The notes under the pieces were generated by a model. It had not been told where the DNA came from, searched no databases, and saw only the letters and a program-made list of their open reading frames with translations. From Actinomyces sp. oral taxon 171 str. F0337 (GTDB taxonomy: Bacteria > Actinomycetota > Actinomycetes > Actinomycetales > Actinomycetaceae), in assembly GCF_005696555.1 (NCBI RefSeq), contig NZ_CP040005.1, forward strand, positions 2,418,001-2,482,000: a stretch of 64,000 bases of DNA. The letters run 5' to 3'. This document shows, in pieces, positions 1 through 8,275 of the stretch (within the stretch, counting starts at the first letter, position 1; the number at the start of each line of letters is the position of its first letter). The position numbers and the translations under genes are program-made.

Positions 1-27
1 AACTACCGTTGAATCGGGCCAACGCCT

Positions 28-1068
28 ATGCGCCTGCCCGCGGCCAGCAGTCACCTTCTCAAGCACCTGACGCTCACCGTCATCGCTCTCGCCCTCCTCA
101 TCGTCATCGCAGTGGGAGCCATGGCTGTGGGCCGGGCGATGCTCTCACCCGGCACCGTCATTGAGGTTCTGTGGCAGCTGGCCACCGGCGACGGCGACAC
201 GCCTCTTGTCTCGCGCAACATCGTCCTCAACGTCCGCCTGCCCCGTGTCGCGGCCGCCGCCATGATCGGGGGCGCTCTTGCCATCTCCGGGGCCGCCTAC
301 CAAGGACTGTTCCGCAACCCCATGGTCTCCCCTGACATCCTGGGGGCGAGCACCGGCGCCTCCTTCGGCGCGGCCCTCGCGCTGCTGCTCTCCCTGGGGA
401 GCCTGCCGGTTCGGGCAGCGGCCTTCGCCGGAGGACTCGCGGCGGTCTTCATCACCTATACGGCGGCCCGATCCATCGGACGCGGAAGCAGCCAGGTTCT
501 GCTGCTGGTCCTGTGCGGCATGATCGTCTCAGCCCTCTTCCAGGCCTTCGTCTCAACGATCAAGTACACGGCGGACCCTGACTCCAAGCTCCCGGAGATC
601 ACCTACTGGCTCATGGGATCCATCGCCAAGGTGACATGGAGCGACCTGAGACTCTTCGCCATCCCCTTCATCCTGGGTGTCGTCCCGCTCCTGGCCATGC
701 GGTGGCGTCTCAACATCTTGGCCTTCGGCGATGAGGAGGCGGAGTCTCTGGGGATCAACGCCGCCGCGCTGCGCCTGGTCAGCATTGTCTGTGCGACCCT
801 GCTGACTGCCTCCTGCGTGGCCGTCTCGGGCGTCATCGGCTGGGTCGGCCTCATCATGCCGCACGTGGTGCGCTTCATCGCGGGCCCGGACAACCGGATC
901 GTCGTCCCCCTGTCCGTCATCCTGGGCGGAGCCTTCCTCATCGCGGTCGACACGGCCTGCCGCACGGTGATCTCCTCCGAGATCCCACTGGGAATCCTCA
1001 CCAGCATCATCGGAGCCCCACTGTTCTTCCTCGTCCTTCTGCGCACCCAGCAAGGAGGCCGACAGTGA
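28..1068 (+). CDS. FecCD-family ABC transporter permease (iron chelate/metal complex uptake)
   Basis: This is an inner-membrane permease of the BtuC/FecCD family, 346 aa, a normal length for the family. The protein is almost entirely hydrophobic helices. Family signatures visible are NVRLPRVAAAAMIGGALAISG near residues 67-87, the GLFRNPMVSP loop, and the C-terminal GVIGWVGLIMPHVVRF coupling segment with the following PLS and GILTSIIGAPLFF stretches. An in-frame stop at 10-12 means the gene starts in the window, and ATG 28 is the first possible start. Its stop overlaps the GTG of the ATPase gene, so they are co-translated. A binding protein follows, completing an importer. The substrate is probably a ferric siderophore, heme or a corrinoid; sequence alone does not decide which. 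Confidence 0.93.
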   Translation: MRLPAASSHLLKHLTLTVIALALLIVIAVGAMAVGRAMLSPGTVIEVLWQLATGDGDTPLVSRNIVLNVRLPRVAAAAMIGGALAISGAAYQGLFRNPMVSPDILGASTGASFGAALALLLSLGSLPVRAAAFAGGLAAVFITYTAARSIGRGSSQVLLLVLCGMIVSALFQAFVSTIKYTADPDSKLPEITYWLMGSIAKVTWSDLRLFAIPFILGVVPLLAMRWRLNILAFGDEEAESLGINAAALRLVSIVCATLLTASCVAVSGVIGWVGLIMPHVVRFIAGPDNRIVVPLSVILGGAFLIAVDTACRTVISSEIPLGILTSIIGAPLFFLVLLRTQQGGRQ

Positions 1069-1910
1069 GCCGTCCCGAGGCCCGGGCACGGAGCACGGGA
1101 CGCCCTGAGCCCTCCGAGCACCCCACCATCACAGCGCGCAACCTGTCCTGCGGCTACCGCGGTCACGCCATCCTGACCGGAGTCGACCTGGAGATCCGAA
1201 CCGGCGAGGTGCTCTGCCTCCTAGGACCCAACGGCGTTGGGAAGACAACACTCTTCCGGACCCTGCTGGGTCACCTGGCACCTGTCGCGGGTCGAGTGGA
1301 GATCGGTGGTCGTGAGCGCTCCTCGCTCTCCCGCCGTCAGACAGCCCGCTACATCGCCTATGTCCCCCAGCTGCACGAGCCACCGTTCGCCTTTTCCGTA
1401 TTCGACGTCGCCCTGACGGGCTGCGTCTCACGCCTGGGCCTGCTCGACTCCCCCTCCCGTGAGGACCGTAAGCGCACCGAAGAGGTTCTGACCCGATTGG
1501 GAATCGCCCACCTGTCCGCACGCCCCTTCACCGAGCTCTCCGGGGGCGAGCAGCAGATGACCCTCATTGCCCGGGCGCTGGTCCAAGACGGGAGGATCCT
1601 GGTGATGGACGAACCGGCTGCGGCTCTCGATCTGCGCAATCAGGCGACGATCCTCCGTCGCATACAAGATCTGGCCGATGAGAACCACGGAGTGGTCATG
1701 ACCTCGCACAGTCCGGATCATGCCTTTCTGGTGGCGACTCGGGCCACCCTCATCACCCAGGACCGAACAATCCTCTCCGGTCCGGTCGACGAGGTGCTCA
1801 CCGAGGAGAATCTCCAAGCCGCTTACGGCACACGAGTGCGGGTCCTGGAGGCCACAAGTCCCGACGGCGAGGTTGTCCGCACCTGCATCCCGACACTCGA
1901 GCTCGCTTGA
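1065..1910 (+). CDS. ABC transporter ATP-binding protein (FecE/FhuC type)
   Basis: Cytoplasmic ATPase subunit, 281 aa, energising the permease encoded just upstream. Walker A is GPNGVGKTT (about residue 54), the signature is LSGGEQQM (about 158), and Walker B is ILVMDEP followed by AAALDLRNQ, as usual for iron-chelate importers. The H-loop is visible in VMTSHSPDHA. The GTG start at 1065 overlaps the preceding TGA. The first 30 residues are a polar, probably disordered extension. A gap of about 110 nt separates it from the binding-protein gene, so that gene may have its own translation or transcription signals. Confidence 0.93.
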   Translation: MSRPEARARSTGRPEPSEHPTITARNLSCGYRGHAILTGVDLEIRTGEVLCLLGPNGVGKTTLFRTLLGHLAPVAGRVEIGGRERSSLSRRQTARYIAYVPQLHEPPFAFSVFDVALTGCVSRLGLLDSPSREDRKRTEEVLTRLGIAHLSARPFTELSGGEQQMTLIARALVQDGRILVMDEPAAALDLRNQATILRRIQDLADENHGVVMTSHSPDHAFLVATRATLITQDRTILSGPVDEVLTEENLQAAYGTRVRVLEATSPDGEVVRTCIPTLELA

Positions 1911-2019
1911 AAGCTCAGGTTGTTGCAGACCACGATCTCTTACCTCATATTCTATCCTTATGGAAGGTTGATGAATGACTCCATCAATCACCGCAGCCTT
2001 CCACTTCTTAGGAGTGTTC

Positions 2020-3141
2020 ATGACTTCGCTACGTTCATCATCCGCCCCCTCAACCACCTTCTCATCGCCCTCCCGCCGAGACCTGCTCAAGCTCGCCGGC
2101 GCCGGCGCCGGGAGCGCCGTCGGGTTGAGCCTGCTGGCGGCCTGCGGCTCCAAGTCCTCCAAGGCGGGCGGCAGCGCCTCACCCTCAGGCGGCACCCAGA
2201 CCATCACCGATATGGGCGGTACGCAGGTCGAGGTGCCCATGAACCCTACCGCGTATGCGGACGGCTGGTACGCCCACAACGAGGTGACGATCATGCTCAC
2301 CGGGGCCAAGGGGCTCGTCGCCACGCACTGTGATCCCAAGAAGTTCCCCTGGATGTACAAGGTCTGCCCGAACATGTCGAAGGCAACCTCGACTTTCGGG
2401 GACGACTTCAACTTCGAGGACCTGGCGGCACTGAATCCCCAAGTCATCTTCGACTCCAAGGAGACGCTGCGGGACAAGGCCAAGGAGGTCGGTATCCCGG
2501 TGGTCAACTGCATGTTCCAGACCTATGAAGACATGAAGAAGTCCATCACGATGACGGCAAAGGTCTTTGGCGGGGACGCCCCCAAGATCGCCGAGAAGTA
2601 CAACGCCGAGCTGGACCAGACGGTCAAGAACGTTAAGGCCAAGACCGACGGCCTGAGCGACGATCAGCGTCCCACGGTCATGCACGGCGGTAGTGTCCAC
2701 ACCCTCAACCTCGACGGCACTGGCACTATCATCGACGAGTGGATCAAGACGGCCGGCGGGAGGAACGCCGTCAACGTGTCGACGAAGGGCAACGCCCAGG
2801 CCCAGTTCACGATGGAGCAGATACTCACGTGGAATCCTGACGTCATCATCACGGGAAAGGCGGGGGAGGATGAGAAGATCCTCAATGACCCCAACTGGGC
2901 GAGCATCAAGGCCGTTCAGAATCGGAAGGTCTACGTCAACCCCAAGGGCGTCTTCGGCTGGGACCGTTACGGTGTTGAGGAGCTTCTTCAGGTGCAGTGG
3001 GTCTCTGCCCTCCTCCACCCGGAGCTCTTCCCCAACCTCAAGATCGAGGAGAAGGTGAAGACCTTCTATAAGACCTATCTCAGCTACAACCTGACCGACG
3101 ACGAGGTGAAGCTCATCATGGCGGGCAAGGATCCCCAGTAA
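2020..3141 (+). CDS. Iron-chelate-type ABC transporter substrate-binding lipoprotein
   Basis: Extracellular solute-binding lipoprotein (TroA/FepB fold), 373 aa. I place the start at ATG 2020 because AGGAG sits at 2010-2014, 5 nt upstream; an in-frame ATG at 1975 would add 15 residues but has no good ribosome site. The N-terminus has a twin-arginine-like SRRDLLKLAGAG segment followed by the lipobox LLAAC, so it is probably a Tat-exported lipoprotein. The body has the bi-lobed pattern: the first lobe ends near FEDLAALNPQVIFD, then a linker helix with EKYNAELDQTV, then a second lobe with EQILTWNPDVIITG. It completes the importer formed with the permease and ATPase upstream. A strong hairpin follows the gene. 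Confidence 0.9.
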   Translation: MTSLRSSSAPSTTFSSPSRRDLLKLAGAGAGSAVGLSLLAACGSKSSKAGGSASPSGGTQTITDMGGTQVEVPMNPTAYADGWYAHNEVTIMLTGAKGLVATHCDPKKFPWMYKVCPNMSKATSTFGDDFNFEDLAALNPQVIFDSKETLRDKAKEVGIPVVNCMFQTYEDMKKSITMTAKVFGGDAPKIAEKYNAELDQTVKNVKAKTDGLSDDQRPTVMHGGSVHTLNLDGTGTIIDEWIKTAGGRNAVNVSTKGNAQAQFTMEQILTWNPDVIITGKAGEDEKILNDPNWASIKAVQNRKVYVNPKGVFGWDRYGVEELLQVQWVSALLHPELFPNLKIEEKVKTFYKTYLSYNLTDDEVKLIMAGKDPQ

Positions 3142-3189
3142 CGTCCGGAGCTCTCACCGGCGGCACTGACACGCTCAGAGACGGCTTGC

Positions 3190-3216
3190 GGCCCCGAACC
3201 CACTGGGTTCGGGGCC
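3190..3216. terminator. Hairpin between convergent genes
   Basis: Perfect 12-bp stem GGCCCCGAACCC/GGGTTCGGGGCC with a 3-nt loop. It sits between the plus-strand binding-protein gene and the minus-strand response-regulator gene and can serve both. No run of T follows, which is common for actinobacterial terminators. Confidence 0.75.
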
Positions 3217-3231
3217 ACACCTCATGCCCGT

Positions 3232-3876
3232 TCAGGCCGATAGCAGCGTCAGGACGGCCTTGACGCGGCGGTGGACGGCGGCGTCGGGCAGCAGCCCGAG
3301 CTTGGCGAAGATCCGCTGGGTGTGCTTCTCCACGGCCCCCTCGGTGACCACCATGATCTCGGCGATGCCGGCGTTGGTGTGACCCTCGGCCATGAGGGCC
3401 AGGACCTCCCGCTCGCGGAGCGTGAGCTCGGTGAGCGGGTCGTCGCGCCGGCCCCGCTGGAGGACCTGGGAGACGACGTCGGGGTCCAGGACGAGCTCGC
3501 CGCGCGCCACCCGCTCGACCGCGCCGAGGAAGGCATCGATGTCACCGACCCGGTCCTTGAGGAGGTAGCCCAGGGCGCCACCGCCGTCGGCCAGGAGGTC
3601 GGACAGGTAACCGGCGACGACGTACTGGCTCAGCAGCAGGATGGGCGCCCCCGGCCACTGGGCGCGAATGCGGGTGGTGGCGCGCAGGCCCTCGTCGGTG
3701 TGGGAGGGCGGCATGCGGATGTCGGCGACGACGACGTCGGGGCGCAGCCGCAGGGCCTCGCTCACGAGGGCGTCGCCGTCCCCCACTCCCCCGACGACCT
3801 CGTGGCCGCCGTCGGCCAGGATGAGTGCCAGCCCCTCGCGCAGGAGGACGGAGTCATCAGCGATCAGAACGCGCAC
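3232..3876 (-). CDS. NarL/LuxR-family response regulator
   Basis: DNA-binding response regulator, 214 aa, partner of the adjacent histidine kinase. The receiver domain starts MRVLIADDSVLLREGL with the acidic pair DD near residue 8, the phospho-acceptor Asp in VVVADIRMPP near residue 54, and the conserved Lys in YLLKDRV. The C-terminal LuxR helix-turn-helix contains LTLREREVLALMAEGHTN and VTEGAVEKHTQRIFAKLGL. The start is GTG 3876, which lies 13 nt inside the end of the kinase gene, so the two are translationally coupled. The targets are unknown; no nearby gene is an obvious one. Confidence 0.93.
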   Translation of the reverse strand: MRVLIADDSVLLREGLALILADGGHEVVGGVGDGDALVSEALRLRPDVVVADIRMPPSHTDEGLRATTRIRAQWPGAPILLLSQYVVAGYLSDLLADGGGALGYLLKDRVGDIDAFLGAVERVARGELVLDPDVVSQVLQRGRRDDPLTELTLREREVLALMAEGHTNAGIAEIMVVTEGAVEKHTQRIFAKLGLLPDAAVHRRVKAVLTLLSA

Positions 3877-5129
3877 GGGATCATCGCCTCCAGTGTGGTG
3901 GGCCCGCCGGTCGGGGACGTGACTGTGAGCCTACCGTCGACACCGCTGAGGCGCTCGACCAGGCCGGCCAGGCCGTGCCCCTTGGCGGTCGAGGCACCAC
4001 CGATGCCGTTGTCGCTGACCCTCACCTGCAGCGCGCCGTCGACGACGCGGGCCTCGACACCGGCGGCCGTGGCCCCGGAGTGCTTGTTGAGGTTGGCCAG
4101 CGCCTCACTGACCACGAAGTAGGCGGCCTGGGAGACGTGGTCGGGCAGGTCCGGCAGCTCGGTGCTCACGGTGACGGGGACGGAGGAGCGGGTGGCGGCC
4201 TCGGTGATGGCGGCCGCCAGGCCACGGTCGATGAGGACCGGTGGGGCGATACCGCGGGAGAGCTGGCGCAGCTCGTCGAGGGTCTGCTGGGTCTGATCCA
4301 TGGCGCCCTGGATGATGGCCGACGCCGCTGCCGGGTCCTTCTCGGCCTGACGCTGTGCACGGGCCAGGTCCATGCGCAGGCGCACGAGGCGCTGCTGGGG
4401 GCCGTCGTGGATGTCGCGCTCCAGGCGGCGGCGGGTGTCGGCCTCGGCGCGCTGGACGGCGGCCCGGGAGGTCTGGAGGCGGCTGACCTCGCTGCGCCAG
4501 GAGAGCATGGCTCGGATGAGACCCGTCTGCATGGCGGCCAGGCCCCGCAGGACGGCGGGGGCGGTCAGGGAGAAGACGATGCCGCAGGTGAGGTCGAAAC
4601 CGATGTCCCAGAACAGCTCCGGCTGCAGGCCCAGAAGATGGGCCAGTCCCTGACGCTGCCCCACGGCCGGATCGAGGACCAGGTCGAGAGTGATATCAGC
4701 GATGGGGGCGAGGAGACCTGCCACGGCCAGGGCCAGCCACACGACGCTGATGATCCAGGTGATGAGGGAGACCGGGAAGTAGATGACGGTCCACAGCAGG
4801 TCCATCCAGCGCTGGGGGTCGCGCAGGCGCCGGAAGAGCCGGCGGCGCGCGGAGGACCCCGGCTCGGGCTCGAGGTAGCCGCCGGGCACCGGCTCGCGTC
4901 CGTCCACGCGTGCCACGGCGAGGCGGGCGATGTTGGCGAAGCCCCCGGCGATGCTCAGGTCGATGACGAGCACCAGCAGCCCCGCCCAGATGATGGTGGT
5001 GACCACGCCGAGGGCGGTCAGCGGCACGACGAGGTAGAAGGCGAGCAGGCTCAGTGGCCCGCTGAGGAGGAGGAAGGCGGCGTCCCTGCCGAGTTGGCGG
5101 TAGCGCGCGGCCCACGCGGATCGATTCAT
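3864..5129 (-). CDS. Two-component sensor histidine kinase (HisKA_3 type)
   Basis: Membrane sensor kinase, 421 aa. Four to five hydrophobic segments lie in the first 210 residues (an AFLLLSGPLSLLAFYLVVPL segment, VTTIIWAGLLVLVIDL, FPVSLITWIISVVWLAL, and one around CGIVFSLTAPAVL), separated by an Arg-rich cytoplasmic stretch. The dimerisation and phospho-acceptor motif is RRRLERDIHDGPQQRLV, typical of NarX/DesK kinases. The ATP-binding domain has the N-box in EALANLNKHSGA and a glycine box in VSDNGIGGA and GHGLAGL. It precedes and overlaps its regulator. The sensing domain is membrane-embedded with no recognisable extracytoplasmic fold, so the signal may be membrane stress or a lipid-active compound. 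Confidence 0.92.
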   Translation of the reverse strand: MNRSAWAARYRQLGRDAAFLLLSGPLSLLAFYLVVPLTALGVVTTIIWAGLLVLVIDLSIAGGFANIARLAVARVDGREPVPGGYLEPEPGSSARRRLFRRLRDPQRWMDLLWTVIYFPVSLITWIISVVWLALAVAGLLAPIADITLDLVLDPAVGQRQGLAHLLGLQPELFWDIGFDLTCGIVFSLTAPAVLRGLAAMQTGLIRAMLSWRSEVSRLQTSRAAVQRAEADTRRRLERDIHDGPQQRLVRLRMDLARAQRQAEKDPAAASAIIQGAMDQTQQTLDELRQLSRGIAPPVLIDRGLAAAITEAATRSSVPVTVSTELPDLPDHVSQAAYFVVSEALANLNKHSGATAAGVEARVVDGALQVRVSDNGIGGASTAKGHGLAGLVERLSGVDGRLTVTSPTGGPTTLEAMIPCAF

Positions 5130-5226
5130 GCCTCACATCCTCCTCAGGGCCGGAATCACGCCCAATCCTGCCACCTGGCGGAGCCTTGGTGGGGCTAGCC
5201 CGACACTGCCTTGAGCCCGAGGCGGC

Positions 5227-6243
5227 TCAGCCACCGAGCCGGGCGGTCAGGCTGTGGGCGAGCTCATCGCCCCACCTCCTATAGCGAGTCTCGTCGGGGC
5301 GGCTGAGGCAGTACAGGAGGTTGCCCAGGCGGTCGAGGAGCTCGTAGCCGTCGCGGCGCTCCAGCAGCCGTTGCGGGTCGGTGGCACCGGCATCCAGCGC
5401 ATGCCGCGAGCGCCGCGAGTACCGCGAGTACTCGGTGACGAAGGCGGTGACGTCGTCGGGCGTCATGGGCAGGTACCAGGGCCCGCCGGTCACCCGGCCG
5501 CCGATGAGGGCCAGGTCCTTGGCGATGTCACCGGGCCCGGACCACTCGAAGTCGATGAGTCGTGGGAGGCCGTCGGGGCCGAGGACGACATTGGTGGCGA
5601 CGGCGTCGCCGTGGATGAGCGGGTGGGTGGGGACCGTCTCGAAGGCGGGGGCGAGGCGGGTGAGCTCGCGGCGCCAGGCGGGCAGGAGTGCACGGACGCG
5701 GGGGTCGGCAAGTGTCTCCGGGTGGTGCGCTCCCCACCAGGTCAGCAGCTCCTCCCCCTGCTCGCCGGCGCTCGGCACGAAGGCGGCCGACGGCGCGGTA
5801 CCGGTGGCAAGGGCCTCGTGCAGGCGGGCGAGCTGGTGAGCGAGGACGGCCGCGAGCCGCCGGTTCCAGTCGGCGGCGCGCAGGGACCGGCCGGGGACGT
5901 GGGTGGTCACCATGTAGGGGGTGCCGAGCGGATTGTCACTACTGGTCTCCAGGGCGACGGCGCTGGTGCCCAGCTCGGACGGGACGCGTCTGAGGACCTC
6001 GAACTCGGTCTCCATGGAGCGGGGCATGTCGTGAGGCAGGTGCCGTGGAAGGCGCAGGACCCGGGTCCGCTCGCCGGAGCCGATTCGCCAGGCCGTGTAG
6101 CTCTCACCTTCCCCTAGCTGCTCGACCGGTCCGGCCGTCATGCCGCGCAACTCACCGGCATCGACGGCGGCCCTGACGCGCTGGGCGATGTCGTTGTCGG
6201 TTCCGGTCGGAGGCGGGGTATCCGCTCCCCTGTCCACCATCAC
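5227..6243 (-). CDS. APH/choline-kinase-fold phosphotransferase
   Basis: Cytosolic kinase-like protein, 338 aa, of the aminoglycoside phosphotransferase/choline kinase family. The catalytic loop reads LIHGDAVATNVV (HGDxxxxN) and the metal-binding motif is RLIDFEWSG. The N-lobe contains GEGESYTAWRI, resembling a nucleotide-binding loop. The reading frame begins at GTG 6243 or, more likely, at ATG 6240, which overlaps the TGA of the upstream P-loop kinase gene. The family covers many small-molecule kinases, so the fold does not by itself imply antibiotic resistance. The coupled P-loop kinase suggests a shared small-molecule phosphorylation role. Confidence 0.85.
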   Translation of the reverse strand: MMVDRGADTPPPTGTDNDIAQRVRAAVDAGELRGMTAGPVEQLGEGESYTAWRIGSGERTRVLRLPRHLPHDMPRSMETEFEVLRRVPSELGTSAVALETSSDNPLGTPYMVTTHVPGRSLRAADWNRRLAAVLAHQLARLHEALATGTAPSAAFVPSAGEQGEELLTWWGAHHPETLADPRVRALLPAWRRELTRLAPAFETVPTHPLIHGDAVATNVVLGPDGLPRLIDFEWSGPGDIAKDLALIGGRVTGGPWYLPMTPDDVTAFVTEYSRYSRRSRHALDAGATDPQRLLERRDGYELLDRLGNLLYCLSRPDETRYRRWGDELAHSLTARLGG

Positions 6244-6782
6244 CTGACTCCGTCCGCGAGGCCGAGGTCGATGACGGCTCGGGCGGCCTCGGCGGCGGTG
6301 AGCCGGGCGGTATCGAGGTGGAGGTCCGCCTCAGGCCAGGGGGCGTAGTCGCGGTGCGTGATCTCCTGCCAGGTCGGCGGCTCGAGGCCCTCAATATCGC
6401 CGGCCCGCTGCCGGGCGCGGCGCCGGTGCTCGGCCACGTCGGAGCAGATGAGCTCGACGGTAAGAAACCGGGCGTCCACGGCTGAGGCCGTCTCCTCCCA
6501 CAGGCGGCGGGTGATGGGCAGCGGGTTGACGCACTCGACCAGGACGTCCCCGCCCGAGGCCAGGACGTCTCGAGCGACAGCGGCGGCCGCGTAGTATCCG
6601 GCGCCTGCGGGCATGCCGGGGAGCATCTCGCCACTGTCCCGCAGGGCCTGCTCGATGGAGTCGATGCGCAGCCAGGTCGGCGGCCGGCTCTGCGGCCGCG
6701 CCTGGACCCGCAGGCTCAGGACCTCCCGGCACACGGTGGTCTTGCCGACGGCAGGCAGCCCGCCGACGACGGTCAGGGTCAC
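6240..6782 (-). CDS. P-loop AAA/nucleoside-kinase-like protein
   Basis: Small P-loop phosphotransferase, 180 aa. Walker A GGLPAVGKTTVCREV is at residues 7-21; WLRIDSIEQAL (acceptor-side Asp) and DVLVECVNPLP (Walker B-like) follow. Residues around RRRARQRAGDIEG look like the lid of chloramphenicol phosphotransferase or gluconate-kinase-like enzymes. The GTG start at 6782 is 2 nt after the htpX stop, and the end overlaps the APH-like gene, so it lies inside an operon. The substrate is not evident. Confidence 0.82.
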   Translation of the reverse strand: MTLTVVGGLPAVGKTTVCREVLSLRVQARPQSRPPTWLRIDSIEQALRDSGEMLPGMPAGAGYYAAAAVARDVLASGGDVLVECVNPLPITRRLWEETASAVDARFLTVELICSDVAEHRRRARQRAGDIEGLEPPTWQEITHRDYAPWPEADLHLDTARLTAAEAARAVIDLGLADGVR

Positions 6783-6784
6783 CG

Positions 6785-7654
6785 TCAGTACCCGGCCATC
6801 TGCTCAAGGCGGGCGATGCGCTTGTCCATGGGAGGGTGGGTGGAGAAGAGGTTGCGCAGGCTCCCGAAGGGGTTGGCGATCATCATGGAGGAGACCGGCT
6901 CGAGGCGGGGGTCCTGTCCCATGGGCACGCGCGAGATGCCCAGCTCGAGCTTGCTGAGCGCGCTGGCCAGGGCGAGCGGGTCGCGGGTGAGCTCGGCTCC
7001 GTCGTGGTCGGCGTCGTACTCGCGGGTCCGGGAGATGGCGAACTGGGTGATGGCGGCGGCCAGGGGCGCCAGGAGGGTGAGCAGCAGGACGGCGATGATG
7101 TTGCCGCCGTCCCGGTCGCGCCGGTTGCCGCCGCCGAACCACAGGGCCATGGTGGCCATCGAGGAGATGACGCCGGCGATGCCCGCGGCCACCGAGGAGG
7201 TGAGGATGTCGCGGTTGTAGACGTGGGAGAGCTCGTGGCCCAGGACGCCGCGCAGCTCGCGCTCGTTGAGGAGCTGGAGGATGCCCTGGGTGCAGCACAC
7301 GGCGGCGTGCGAGGGGCTGCGGCCGGTGGCGAAGGCGTTGGGGCTCATCGTGGGGGCCACGTAGAGGCGCGGCATGGGTTGGCCGGCCGCGGCGGAGAGC
7401 TCACGCACAATGGCGTACATCTGGGGCTGCTGGTCCTCGGTGACCTCGATGGCGCCCATGGAGCGCACCGCGATCTTGTCGGAGTTCCAGAAGCCGAAGG
7501 CGGTCTGTACCAGCCCGATGACCGGCGCGATGATCAGCCAGATGGAGGAGCCGGTCCCCCTGGCCAGTGCGTAGCCGATCAGGAGGAGCAGGCTCCACAT
7601 GCCGCCCAGGAGGACGGCGGTCTTGAGACCGTTGTAGTGGTGAGTCCTTGTCAT
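6785..7654 (-). CDS. htpX: Membrane zinc metalloprotease HtpX (M48)
   Basis: Membrane-bound quality-control protease, 289 aa. Two N-terminal membrane helices precede the zinc motif HELSH in GVLGHELSHVYNRD (about residues 147-160), with the third zinc ligand expected in REYDADHDGAEL (about 220). Two further hydrophobic segments separate them. The family degrades damaged membrane proteins together with FtsH. The signature THPPMDKRIARL ends the protein, as in other HtpX. In mycobacteria htpX lies beside the men/grcC genes; here it is about 5 kb from the prenyl synthase gene. Confidence 0.94.
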   Translation of the reverse strand: MTRTHHYNGLKTAVLLGGMWSLLLLIGYALARGTGSSIWLIIAPVIGLVQTAFGFWNSDKIAVRSMGAIEVTEDQQPQMYAIVRELSAAAGQPMPRLYVAPTMSPNAFATGRSPSHAAVCCTQGILQLLNERELRGVLGHELSHVYNRDILTSSVAAGIAGVISSMATMALWFGGGNRRDRDGGNIIAVLLLTLLAPLAAAITQFAISRTREYDADHDGAELTRDPLALASALSKLELGISRVPMGQDPRLEPVSSMMIANPFGSLRNLFSTHPPMDKRIARLEQMAGY

Positions 7655-7687
7655 GGCTGGAGACTATGGGATGAACCTGTGTCTGGC

Positions 7688-8272
7688 CTATGTCTGCTGG
7701 CGCGGGACCACTCGCGCGGTGATGAGGCCGCAGTCCAGGCAGCGCAGGGCATCGCGGAAGTCGTCGGGGTCGAAGGTGGTTCCCGGCGCCTCACGCGCGA
7801 GGGTCCAGTACTCCCCCGTTGAGTCCTGGACCGCGTACCCGGTGTCGCGGAAGCCGGCCCGCTCGTAGAAGGAGAGCCGACGGCGTCGCTGCTCGGCGTT
7901 GTCGGCCTCGTCGATGACGGGCTCGATGTTCAGGACGATGCTGCAGCCGGGGTGACGGCGCTCGAGCTCGGCCAGGAGGCGGGTGCCCAGGCCCCGGCCG
8001 CGGGCGGCGTCGTCGACGGCCAGGTAGAAGAGGTAGAGCAGTCGGGAGCCGGGGCGGCGCACGCTCCAGGTCAGGGCGACGGGGTCCGGTGAGGCCGCGT
8101 GGGCGGGTCCGGCGGGCCGGTCCCACCAGGCGACGAGGTCGACGCCGCGCCGCAGGCTGAGCACGTGGATGAGCGCCCAGGGCAGGCGCTCATCCTCGGG
8201 GAAGGCGCGCAGGTAGAGGTCGTGCGCCCAGCGGTCGGTTCTGCTGGCGAAGCGGATGCGACGGGTTCTCAT
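7688..8272 (-). CDS. GNAT-family N-acetyltransferase
   Basis: Predicted acetyl-CoA-dependent acyltransferase, 194 aa. The acetyl-CoA pyrophosphate loop is visible in VDDAARGRGLGTRLLAEL (R/QxxGxG/A), preceded by the strand LLYLFYLAV, and the C-terminal part has RLSFYERAGFRDTGY, the usual motif B. The gene begins 3 nt after the alanine dehydrogenase stop and so is probably co-transcribed with it. The substrate is unknown. Confidence 0.85.
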   Translation of the reverse strand: MRTRRIRFASRTDRWAHDLYLRAFPEDERLPWALIHVLSLRRGVDLVAWWDRPAGPAHAASPDPVALTWSVRRPGSRLLYLFYLAVDDAARGRGLGTRLLAELERRHPGCSIVLNIEPVIDEADNAEQRRRRLSFYERAGFRDTGYAVQDSTGEYWTLAREAPGTTFDPDDFRDALRCLDCGLITARVVPRQQT

Positions 8273-8275
8273 TGC

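Noticed and set aside
5227..6243. Aminoglycoside resistance gene
   Set aside because: Only the general kinase fold is visible; the operon context (P-loop kinase, htpX) is housekeeping-like.
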